Positions 1-4,973 of a stretch of 5,005 bases of DNA are shown one piece after another. Position numbers and translations under genes: made by a program. Numbering within the stretch: position 1 is the first letter of the stretch; each line of letters begins with the position of its first letter. Below the pieces are notes generated by a model. That model saw only the letters and a list, made by a program, of their open reading frames with translations. It did not search any database and had not been told where the DNA came from. This DNA comes from Anaerolineales bacterium (lineage in GTDB: Bacteria > Chloroflexota > Anaerolineae > Anaerolineales > E44-bin32), in assembly GCA_030606845.1 (NCBI GenBank), contig JAUWFP010000181.1:1-5005 (forward strand), written 5' to 3'.

Positions 1-472
1 CGACCGCGGTCGCTATCCCGGGCTCATTCCTCGTGATCGCCTGGAGCACCTGCTGGATGCTTTTACGACGAACTATGCAACCCCGGGCTTGATTACCGAT
101 AAGCGCTTGCCTATGCACGAAGAAATCGTAGGGTTGAGTCTGGCCGGGGTGGATAGAGCTTACCCGCTGACTGTATTACGAAATCGGGGCGCCATCAACG
201 ACCGCTTCGGTGAGCGTTATATCGCCATCATCTACGACGCTGACGCCGACCACGTGATCGCTCTCGATCGTCATGTGGGCGGCAAAGCCATCGATCTGGT
301 TCCCGCCAATGGCGGTTTATCCTCACACGAAGGGATGATGCGCTGGACATGGGCGGGCAGCCCGCTCACATCCAACACGCCCCCATTACAGCGACTGTGG
401 ATCGAGCGGCAATGGTGGCTAGGTTGGGTTGAGTTTCACCCCACGAGCGAAGTCTATCAAGCGGATACTTAA
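1..472 (+). CDS. DUF3179-like protein, C-terminal part (5' end outside window)
   Basis: The reading frame is open from base 2 to the TAA at 470-472, giving 156 visible residues. There is no credible start, and the TTG at 89 is simply an internal Leu codon, so the gene begins upstream of the window. From about visible residue 40 the order of elements resembles the DUF3179 family: an IVGLSL strand, the RAYPL motif (residues 52-56), an IND (65-67) where the family usually has IVND, then a VIALDR segment, and a Trp-rich end (LGWVEFHP) like the family's usual WxxWxxxHPDT closing motif. The family's function is unknown. The CPLCG-type cysteine motif that normally follows the RAYPL/IVND part is absent: this stretch reads IIYDADADHVIALDR. 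This may therefore be a degenerate copy, or the second module of a two-module protein. The following gene has its own promoter. Assignment is from motif resemblance only. Confidence 0.65.
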   Translation, partial: DRGRYPGLIPRDRLEHLLDAFTTNYATPGLITDKRLPMHEEIVGLSLAGVDRAYPLTVLRNRGAINDRFGERYIAIIYDADADHVIALDRHVGGKAIDLVPANGGLSSHEGMMRWTWAGSPLTSNTPPLQRLWIERQWWLGWVEFHPTSEVYQADT

Positions 473-571
473 CCAAATGTTGTTAGGCGATTGCTCTTCA
501 CACTAGCGGATTCATGGGGCTAATATCTGCTCGGTTACGTCGCTGCTCTTCGTGAAGCTCAAGACCCGATA
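473..571. other. Intergenic gap between the DUF3179-like gene and the toxin-antitoxin promoter
   Basis: No gene, RNA or convincing terminator is visible here. A short self-complementary CTTCGTGAAG lies at 548-557, but it is small and lacks a T-run. Confidence 0.5.
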
Positions 572-601
572 TTGAATGGCGGCGAAAGGGTATGATATAA
601 T
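572..601 (+). promoter_or_regulatory. Promoter of the toxin-antitoxin operon
   Basis: A perfect TATAAT box lies at 596-601, with TTGAAT at 572-577 as a -35 box (four of six matches to TTGACA) and an 18-base spacer. The expected transcription start is about 607-609, directly before the GGAGG ribosome binding site at 610-614. The untranslated leader would thus be only about 12-14 bases. The -10 box sits in the middle of a palindrome, so repressor binding would block the promoter. Confidence 0.7.
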
Positions 602-609
602 ATCATACC
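589..609. promoter_or_regulatory. Palindromic operator over the -10 box, probable antitoxin binding site
   Basis: The arms GGTATGATAT (589-598) and ATATCATACC (600-609) are perfect reverse complements around a single central A at 599. The palindrome covers the TATAAT box and ends one base before the Shine-Dalgarno sequence. Ribbon-helix-helix antitoxins are known to bind palindromes in their own promoters and to repress with the toxin as co-repressor. That this palindrome is that site is inference from position and symmetry. Confidence 0.75.
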
Positions 610-620
610 GGAGGTTAGGA

Positions 621-863
621 ATGCCGAAAACAAAAGTAGCTGTAACAATTGAAACGGATCTTCTCACACGGCTGGATCGTCTAGTATCGCAAGGGCGATA
701 CCCCAGCCGAAGTAGTGCTGTTGAAGAAGCCGTCGAGTATAGTCTCGAGAAGGTTGAGCTTACCCGTCTGGCTCGCGAATCAGCGAAATTAGATCCAAAA
801 TTCGAGCAGGCTTTCGCAGATGAGGGTTTGGCAGGAGATCTGTCTGAATGGCCAGAATATTAA
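621..863 (+). CDS. Ribbon-helix-helix (CopG/MazE-type) antitoxin
   Basis: This 80-residue protein should neutralise the toxin encoded next to it and repress their shared promoter. Residues 4-10 (TKVAVTI) form the DNA-contacting beta strand typical of ribbon-helix-helix proteins. Residues about 11-24 (TDLLTRLDRLVSQG) are helix A, and about 29-43, beginning SRSSAVEEAVE, are helix B. The acidic tail from about 57 (LDPKFEQAFADEG, ending WPEY) matches the disordered toxin-binding tail of such antitoxins. ATG 621 is chosen because GGAGG lies at 610-614, six bases before it, and because the protein then starts right at the DNA-binding strand. The in-frame ATG at 576 falls inside the promoter and would add 15 unrelated residues. 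The 3' end overlaps the toxin start by 16 bases. The family is clear; an exact name such as mazE is less certain because RHH antitoxins pair with several toxin types. Confidence 0.88.
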   Translation: MPKTKVAVTIETDLLTRLDRLVSQGRYPSRSSAVEEAVEYSLEKVELTRLARESAKLDPKFEQAFADEGLAGDLSEWPEY

Positions 864-1186
864 GAGGTGAAATCTATTGGGTAGATTTGAATCCTGTTCG
901 AGGGCATGAGCAGGCAGGCTATCGCCCAGTTGTTATCATCAGCCACGATGTGTTTAATCAACGTTCAGGGACAGTAATTGCTCTAGCAATCACCAGCCAG
1001 CCGCAGAGGGCTGGCTTTCCCCTCACCTTTGAATTGAAAAGTGGAGATCTCCCAAAGCAATCATGGGTAAAAATGAGTCAGGTTAGGACTTTGTCCATCT
1101 CTCGATTGAAGAACAAAATTGGACATGTTGACCCCGAGGAGTTGGAACGACTTATCGAAGGATTAAACGAAATTATCGCCCGCTAA
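848..1186 (+). CDS. mazF: MazF/PemK-family toxin, sequence-specific endoribonuclease
   Basis: This 112-residue protein has the length and motif order of the MazF/PemK toxins, which cleave mRNA at short recognition sequences without ribosomes. The N-terminus RGEIYWVDLNPVRGHEQAGYRPVVIIS contains the conserved GxEQxGxRPVV loop. E21 and R26 align with E24 and R29 of E. coli MazF, R26 being the catalytic arginine. T49 in AITSQ aligns with the catalytic threonine (T48) of Bacillus subtilis MazF. The SWVKMSQVRTLSISRL stretch matches the conserved QxRTI segment, and the C-terminal helix ELERLIEGLNEII is also typical. No key residue appears lost, so the toxin is probably active. AGGAG at 833-837 lies ten bases before the ATG inside the antitoxin gene, and the 16-base overlap implies coupled translation and antitoxin excess. 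The cleavage sequence cannot be read from the protein. Confidence 0.92.
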   Translation: MARILRGEIYWVDLNPVRGHEQAGYRPVVIISHDVFNQRSGTVIALAITSQPQRAGFPLTFELKSGDLPKQSWVKMSQVRTLSISRLKNKIGHVDPEELERLIEGLNEIIAR

Positions 1187-1231
1187 TCAGGCATTGTTCA
1201 GAGCTTCGAGATAACTCAATAGGTTAATTAA

Positions 1232-1269
1232 GCAAGATTGTAGCTTCCACCAACATCATCCAATCTTGC
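1232..1269. repeat. Inverted repeat between the toxin gene and mutM
   Basis: GCAAGATTG (1232-1240) and CAATCTTGC (1261-1269) are perfect 9-base reverse complements separated by 20 bases. The right arm overlaps the putative -35 box of mutM (1266-1271). No T-run follows, so it does not look like an intrinsic terminator for the toxin operon. It could be a two-site operator controlling mutM or a weak RNA hairpin; chance occurrence is also possible. Confidence 0.4.
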
Positions 1270-1293
1270 CCGCGCAAACCAGGCATGTATAAT
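1266..1293 (+). promoter_or_regulatory. mutM promoter, predicted to give a leaderless transcript
   Basis: A perfect TATAAT lies at 1288-1293, with TTGCCC at 1266-1271 (first three bases of TTGACA plus a C match) and a 16-base spacer. Only eight bases separate the -10 box from the mutM ATG at 1302. Transcription would start about 1299-1302, at or within a few bases of the start codon. No Shine-Dalgarno sequence occurs just upstream of the ATG, which agrees with leaderless translation. Confidence 0.6.
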
Positions 1294-1301
1294 CGCCTAC
1301 G

Positions 1302-2126
1302 ATGCCCGAACTGCCAGAAGTCGAGACGATTGCGAAAAACCTTCGTGAGGGGAACGGCTCCCCACCGGTCCCCGGTCGGCGCATTGTCAGCTTCTCCACA
1401 GATTGGCCGCGGCACGTCGAACACCCCTCCTTGCGGTCCTTCAACAGACGGATAAAAGACCGCGAAATCGTCGACGTGAAGCGACGAGGCAAGTACCTTG
1501 TTTTTCCACTCGACCATGAGACACTCCTGATCCACTTGCGCATGAGCGGCGATCTACGCCTGGCTCCCACCCAGAACCCGAAAGACCGTTTCGATCACAC
1601 ATTATTCAACCTGGATAATGGGTGGGACTTGCGTTTCAGCGATGCCAGAAAATTCGGTCGGGTTGGTCTCTACGCGGATCCCGAAGTAGTCCTGGGGCGA
1701 TTAGGACCCGAGCCTCTCGCACCAAACTTTACACATGAACAACTCGCGATTATGCTCCATGCACGAAAACGCTTACTGAAACCTCTCCTTCTGGATCAAT
1801 CTTTCCTGGCCGGATTGGGAAACATCTACACAGATGAAGCCCTGCACCAAGCCGGTCTCCACCCGCTCAGGCGAAGTGACAGCCTTACTATCGCCGAGGT
1901 CAAACGACTCTGGAGGAGCATTCGTGAGTCGCTCGAGATGGGCATACACCACAATGGTGCCAGCATCGACTGGGTCTTTCGTGGGGGTGACTTTCAACAC
2001 CATTTTCGTGTATATAAACAAGAAGGGGAACCTTGTTTTAATTGCGGCACGCAAATCCAGCGCACAGTCGTCGGTGGACGCGGCACGCACTTTTGTCCGC
2101 ACTGTCAGCCGGAGGTCCAACCATGA
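1302..2126 (+). CDS. mutM: Formamidopyrimidine-DNA glycosylase / AP lyase (MutM, Fpg)
   Basis: This bifunctional base-excision repair enzyme removes 8-oxoguanine and formamidopyrimidines from DNA and nicks the abasic site. At 274 residues it has the normal family length. The invariant N-terminus MPELPEVET supplies the catalytic proline (P2) and glutamate (E3), which fixes the ATG. Further family residues are K64 in RRGKYL, M81 in LRMSG, R116 and F118 in DARKFG (the void-filling residues), and N174 in GLGNIYTDEA of the helix-two-turn-helix. The C-terminal zinc finger is complete: C245, C248, C265 and C268 (CFNC...CPHC), with R260 in GGRGTHFC at the DNA-contacting position. Endonuclease VIII is excluded by the PELPEVE start, the DARKFG void-filling residues and the Fpg-like finger. 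Its TGA overlaps the ATG of the next gene, so the two are co-transcribed and probably translationally coupled. All catalytic and metal residues are present. Confidence 0.97.
   Translation: MPELPEVETIAKNLREGNGSPPVPGRRIVSFSTDWPRHVEHPSLRSFNRRIKDREIVDVKRRGKYLVFPLDHETLLIHLRMSGDLRLAPTQNPKDRFDHTLFNLDNGWDLRFSDARKFGRVGLYADPEVVLGRLGPEPLAPNFTHEQLAIMLHARKRLLKPLLLDQSFLAGLGNIYTDEALHQAGLHPLRRSDSLTIAEVKRLWRSIRESLEMGIHHNGASIDWVFRGGDFQHHFRVYKQEGEPCFNCGTQIQRTVVGGRGTHFCPHCQPEVQP
2111..2126 (+). promoter_or_regulatory. Ribosome binding site and ATGA stop-start overlap
   Basis: GGAGG at 2111-2115 lies seven bases before the ATG at 2123, and the mutM TGA (2124-2126) overlaps that ATG. This decides the start of the acidic membrane protein over an in-frame TTG at 2042, and implies that ribosomes ending mutM can restart here. 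Confidence 0.8.
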
Positions 2127-2947
2127 ACAGCCAATTAATGATCGGAGTCTTATTAATCGCCGCTGGTATTCTTTTAGCGGTGGTGGCCTATTGGGTAATC
2201 TCAGGCGGCGGATCGGCCAAAGAGCCGGAATCCGCGGATGAGGGAAATGGTGGAGATGATCCCGAAGCAGAGGTGATCGAAACGGGCGTTCCCGATCCCC
2301 TAACGTTGGACAACGAAGGTATCTCCGACGACATCCCTGACCTGCCGGATGATGTTCAAGCGTCAACCGAGCAGGATGATCTCGAGACAACAGATGAGAG
2401 CGTTCCTGAGCAGATCCCTCTGGAGGAACCAAGCTCCGAATCCGAGGCTGGTTCAAGTGACGATGGGGAAGACGAAGAGGAGCAAACCGGCAAACCAGAC
2501 TTTGAGCCGCAAGCAGGTCCGCGGATATCTATCGCCACGCTCCTTCGCGATGATGTGACCGGGCAGCTAATCGTGAAGGTAGGGGATACAGAGTATCACA
2601 ACCCCGACGACCTCAGAGCATCCAACGATTGGACCCGCGTTGAATTTGCCGCATCAGACCTCCAAGCCTGGATAATTAAAGATGCGCCGAGTCAGCCAAG
2701 CGTCAAAATTGAGCCCGAACCTGTTGAGCCAAAACCCACGAGTATGATCGAACAAATAAATGTCATTCTCCAGGAGAAGATCGAATCTTCAGGTCATTCT
2801 CATCTTGCCGTACGCCTGCTGGAGAGCCCCAGCGGAGCTGCACGCGTTCTAATCGGTGTGCAAAGCTATGATCTTGCTGATGTTCCAGATGAGGATATCC
2901 GACAGCTTATCCAGGAGGCAGTTGCCATCTGGGAAGCGGACCAATAA
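2123..2947 (+). CDS. Membrane-anchored acidic protein of unknown function
   Basis: I do not recognise this 274-residue protein. Residues 5-27 (MIGVLLIAAGILLAVVAYWVI region) form one hydrophobic membrane segment, most likely an uncleaved signal anchor. Residues 31-125 are a low-complexity linker with 35 Asp/Glu and only two Lys, probably disordered. Two C-terminal modules follow, at about 134-185 and 207-272, joined by a Pro/Glu-rich spacer (KIEPEPVEPKP). They share the pattern LL-x5/4-G-x6-G-x3-Y: L140, L141, G147, G154, Y158 in the first, and L232, L233, G238, G245, Y249 in the second, which suggests an internal duplication. There are no cysteines and no enzyme motif. ATG 2123 is chosen because GGAGG lies at 2111-2115, seven bases before it, the ATGA overlaps the mutM stop, and the membrane segment then sits at the N-terminus. 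Linkage to mutM does not by itself show a repair role. A surface or scaffold role is only a guess. Confidence 0.85.
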   Translation: MNSQLMIGVLLIAAGILLAVVAYWVISGGGSAKEPESADEGNGGDDPEAEVIETGVPDPLTLDNEGISDDIPDLPDDVQASTEQDDLETTDESVPEQIPLEEPSSESEAGSSDDGEDEEEQTGKPDFEPQAGPRISIATLLRDDVTGQLIVKVGDTEYHNPDDLRASNDWTRVEFAASDLQAWIIKDAPSQPSVKIEPEPVEPKPTSMIEQINVILQEKIESSGHSHLAVRLLESPSGAARVLIGVQSYDLADVPDEDIRQLIQEAVAIWEADQ

Positions 2948-2951
2948 AAAA

Positions 2952-3800
2952 TCAATCCAAATAAATCGGCGTGAGGCGCTTTCGCCCGTCTTCTTTGACG
3001 AGACGGGCGATTGTTATTTGAGGGTCGTGCTGGAAGAAAAGCCAGGCTTCATTTTCCAATGCCCAACGCTGCCAGCGTTGTTTCGTGCGAATATTCTCCA
3101 AGGGGTAAACATCGTAGGCGGTGAGCCATGAAGTGCGCGCCATTTGTACGCCGTAGGAGGCCATATCCGCTACAAAGAGACCGCGCCAATCACCATCCTG
3201 CAAGAGGACGGATTGATGGCCGCGAGTATGACCGGGAGTCACAACACAGTGAACACCATCCGTCACTTTGGTGTCGCCGTGAAGAAGTTTAAGCCTCCCC
3301 TGCGTGAGGAGTGGAGCAAAGTTTTGCTCAAAGTAAGTCCCCCGAGTTCGTGCATTGGGATGACTTGCTTCTGCCCATTCCATCCGTTGTACCCAATACT
3401 CCGCCCGTGGGAACACCGGTCGCATTTCTCCATCAATCAGCTCTGTATTCCCGGCGCAGTGGTCTGCATGCAGATGAGTATTAATCACGATATCAACATC
3501 ATCTGGAGCCACACCTAAAGAACCGAGATTCCCAATAAGCCCGCCCCCCTCTCTCTCCAACCCCCATTGCAATGCTGCGTCTTCCGAGAGCTTATTCCCG
3601 AGTCCAGTGTCAATTAGAATGGTTTTTCCCTGTGATCGGACCAACAAGCAGTTCAAGGCCATTGGGATCAAGTTTTCAGCTGTTGGCGTTATATGGCGTT
3701 CAAAGAGATTACGAGGAACTAACCCAAAAGGACCGCCGGCATCTACCCAAACCGTACCATCGTGCAGGACAGCGATTTCAAGCTCACCAATCCTGTGCAT
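2952..3800 (-). CDS. Metallo-beta-lactamase-fold hydrolase
   Basis: This 282-residue protein is a complete member of the MBL-fold superfamily, which uses two metal ions to hydrolyse esters, lactones, thioesters and related bonds. The metal-binding set is intact: H109, H111, D113 and H114 in THLHADH, H191 in TPGHTRGH, D212 in LFVADM, and H258 in FFQHDP. The early ILIDTGLG strand (61-68) is also typical. There is no signal peptide, so it is probably cytoplasmic. Overall it resembles the lactonase/SoxH-like single-domain group, but the substrate cannot be told from sequence and is not an antibiotic by default. The ATG at 3800 is preceded by GGAGG (3816-3812) 11 bases upstream, inside the end of the adenosine deaminase gene. 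Only five bases separate the two genes, so they are probably one operon. Its stop lies four bases from that of the converging gene. Confidence 0.9.
   Translation of the reverse strand: MHRIGELEIAVLHDGTVWVDAGGPFGLVPRNLFERHITPTAENLIPMALNCLLVRSQGKTILIDTGLGNKLSEDAALQWGLEREGGGLIGNLGSLGVAPDDVDIVINTHLHADHCAGNTELIDGEMRPVFPRAEYWVQRMEWAEASHPNARTRGTYFEQNFAPLLTQGRLKLLHGDTKVTDGVHCVVTPGHTRGHQSVLLQDGDWRGLFVADMASYGVQMARTSWLTAYDVYPLENIRTKQRWQRWALENEAWLFFQHDPQITIARLVKEDGRKRLTPIYLD
2982..3020 (+). terminator. Intrinsic terminator of the mutM operon, inside the opposing gene
   Basis: TCGCCCGTCT (2982-2991) and AGACGGGCGA (3001-3010) form a perfect GC-rich 10-base stem with a 9-base loop. The T-rich run TTGTTATTT follows at 3011-3019 on the plus strand. 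It begins 34 bases after the TAA of the acidic membrane protein. On the minus strand no T-run follows the stem, so it should act only for plus-strand transcripts. The same bases encode part of the C-terminus of the minus-strand hydrolase (around residues 264-274). Confidence 0.65.
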
Positions 3801-3805
3801 AGATC

Positions 3806-4849
3806 CTACTGCCTCCAGAATAAACTGACGAACTCCGACTCTAATTGGCTAATCCTGTGGGGGTCGAGAAAGGCTGCTTGAGCTGCAGTTAATGCAAACC
3901 CTTTCAATGACTCTAAAGACAAGCCCAGATGGTCGATGGCGTGTTGATACTCGAGGGACAGTGTGGTGCCGAAGATTGAGGGGTCATCTGTCGTCAGAAC
4001 AGTTTGCAATCCCGCCTGTATCATCTGCGGGAGTGGGTGTGCATTAAGCGAGGGGATGACCCCGGTGAGGTAATTGCTGTCTATGCTCACCTCAAATGGA
4101 ATCCTTCTCTCGCGTGCCAGAGACACAACTTGCGGGTCATCCAGGACACGAATTCCATGTCCGATACGATCCGTCCCCAGCTCGAGAATTGCGTAGCGTA
4201 CGTTTTCCGCACCGGCCCACTCTCCAGCATGGATGGTCAGTCCAAGTCCGGCCTGTTTCGCGCTTGCGAATAGCGACTGAAATGGCTGGGCGGGAAACTC
4301 GACCTCATCACCCGCAAGATCCAGCCCTACAACTCCATCCTGGATATAGTCCGCAGCTATTCGAGCTGCCTCCTCGGCAATTTCGAGCGATTCATGGCGG
4401 TTTACGCTGACAATCAACCCGACTTCAATTCCGTGTGCGGAAGCAGCTTCTGCGGCTGCGTTTATCACCCACCGGGTCACATCTTCCATATCGAAAACAC
4501 CGGATTGAGCCAGCGCAGCCGGGGTGAAACGCAATTCGAGGTATCGCACTTGGTCTCGAGCAGCGTCCTCAACAGCTTCCACCGTGATCCTTTGAATGAT
4601 TTCCGGTGAACGGAAGAACAGACGGATATTCGTAAATTTTGAAAGGAAATGCTCGGGGTCTTTTGGATCCCCATCGACGACCTGTACGAGCCTTCGGAGG
4701 GATTCAATGTCTTTAGGAAGCGGCAGGGAGGCCTCGCGCACAATCTCGGCCATCGTTTCGAGGCGAATTGATCCCTCGAGATGGCGATGGAGGTCAACCT
4801 TTGGTAGTTCCAGTACCCGCTTATCAATTATTGCGGAACGATTCTTCAA
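3806..4849 (-). CDS. add: Adenosine deaminase
   Basis: The enzyme converts adenosine (and deoxyadenosine) to inosine and ammonia in purine salvage. It has 347 residues, normal for the family, and all catalytic motifs: zinc ligands H21 and H23 in VDLHRHLEGS, H207 and the proton-donating E210 in HAGE, H231 in RIGHG, and D288-D289 in TTDDPSIFGTTL. DLAGDE (177-182) is the substrate-side loop. The segment 255-263 reads SIDSNYLTG, whereas bacterial family members usually have C-P/L-T-S-N; the YLTG part is closer to animal ADA (SSYLTG), and the D257 position is unusual. The start is TTG at 4849: a TGA lies in frame nine codons upstream, no ATG or GTG occurs between, the next Met (residue 33) is past the zinc ligands, and AAGGA lies six bases before the TTG. 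The hydrolase gene follows five bases after the stop. AMP or adenine deaminase activity is less likely given the HAGE/RIGHG/DDP context, but cannot be excluded. Confidence 0.93.
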   Translation of the reverse strand: MKNRSAIIDKRVLELPKVDLHRHLEGSIRLETMAEIVREASLPLPKDIESLRRLVQVVDGDPKDPEHFLSKFTNIRLFFRSPEIIQRITVEAVEDAARDQVRYLELRFTPAALAQSGVFDMEDVTRWVINAAAEAASAHGIEVGLIVSVNRHESLEIAEEAARIAADYIQDGVVGLDLAGDEVEFPAQPFQSLFASAKQAGLGLTIHAGEWAGAENVRYAILELGTDRIGHGIRVLDDPQVVSLARERRIPFEVSIDSNYLTGVIPSLNAHPLPQMIQAGLQTVLTTDDPSIFGTTLSLEYQHAIDHLGLSLESLKGFALTAAQAAFLDPHRISQLESEFVSLFWRQ

Positions 4850-4973
4850 CTGGCTTCCTTGCCTACCCTGGAATCAAGCAGTGATTGAGACGTCACCTGG
4901 AAATATTTTATCTACAGCGACCGGCAAGGCGAGTTTGCTAGCGCCGGGGTCGGTCGGTAATCTGGCTTAAGGA
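4850..4973 (-). other. Intergenic region upstream of add: candidate hairpin and weak promoter
   Basis: Read on the minus strand, an imperfect hairpin (CGACCG at 4956-4951 pairing with CGGTCG at 4923-4918, with an inner GGCG/CGCC pair) starts 18 bases after the stop of the upstream gene, but no clear T-run follows. Downstream of it TAAAAT (4910-4905) is a five-of-six -10 box about 55 bases before the add start, without a good -35 box. The AAGGA ribosome binding site of add is at 4860-4856. The region may separate two transcripts, but neither signal is strong. Confidence 0.3.

Noticed and set aside
473..600. Possible tRNA or small RNA in the gap before the toxin-antitoxin genes
   Set aside because: No cloverleaf, no T-loop-like sequence and no terminator could be found.
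576..620. Upstream ATG at 576 as start of the antitoxin
   Set aside because: It lies upstream of the TATAAT box and inside the promoter, has no ribosome binding site, and adds residues outside the RHH fold. ATG 621 has GGAGG at the right distance.
1224..1570. Two overlapping minus-strand open frames of just over 100 residues
   Set aside because: Both are antisense to the mutM 5' end and promoter, and show no family motif.
2042..2122. TTG at 2042 as start of the acidic membrane protein
   Set aside because: It would overlap mutM by 85 bases and put Arg/His-rich sequence before the membrane segment. ATG 2123 has a strong RBS and an ATGA coupling.
1773..2456. 227-residue open frame on the minus strand
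   Set aside because: It lies antisense to mutM and the membrane protein, is rich in Arg/Pro/Leu with no domain, and is explained by the codon bias of the real genes.
2908..2934. Short hairpin candidate (GGCA/TGCC) as terminator for the minus-strand operon
   Set aside because: The stem is only four bases with a two-base loop and no adjacent T-run on the minus strand.
3144..3518. 124-residue plus-strand open frame
   Set aside because: It is antisense to the MBL-fold hydrolase, whose metal-binding motifs prove the minus-strand frame.
4004..4970. Several plus-strand open frames opposite add
   Set aside because: The minus strand carries a full adenosine deaminase with all catalytic residues; the plus-strand frames have low-complexity composition and no motifs.
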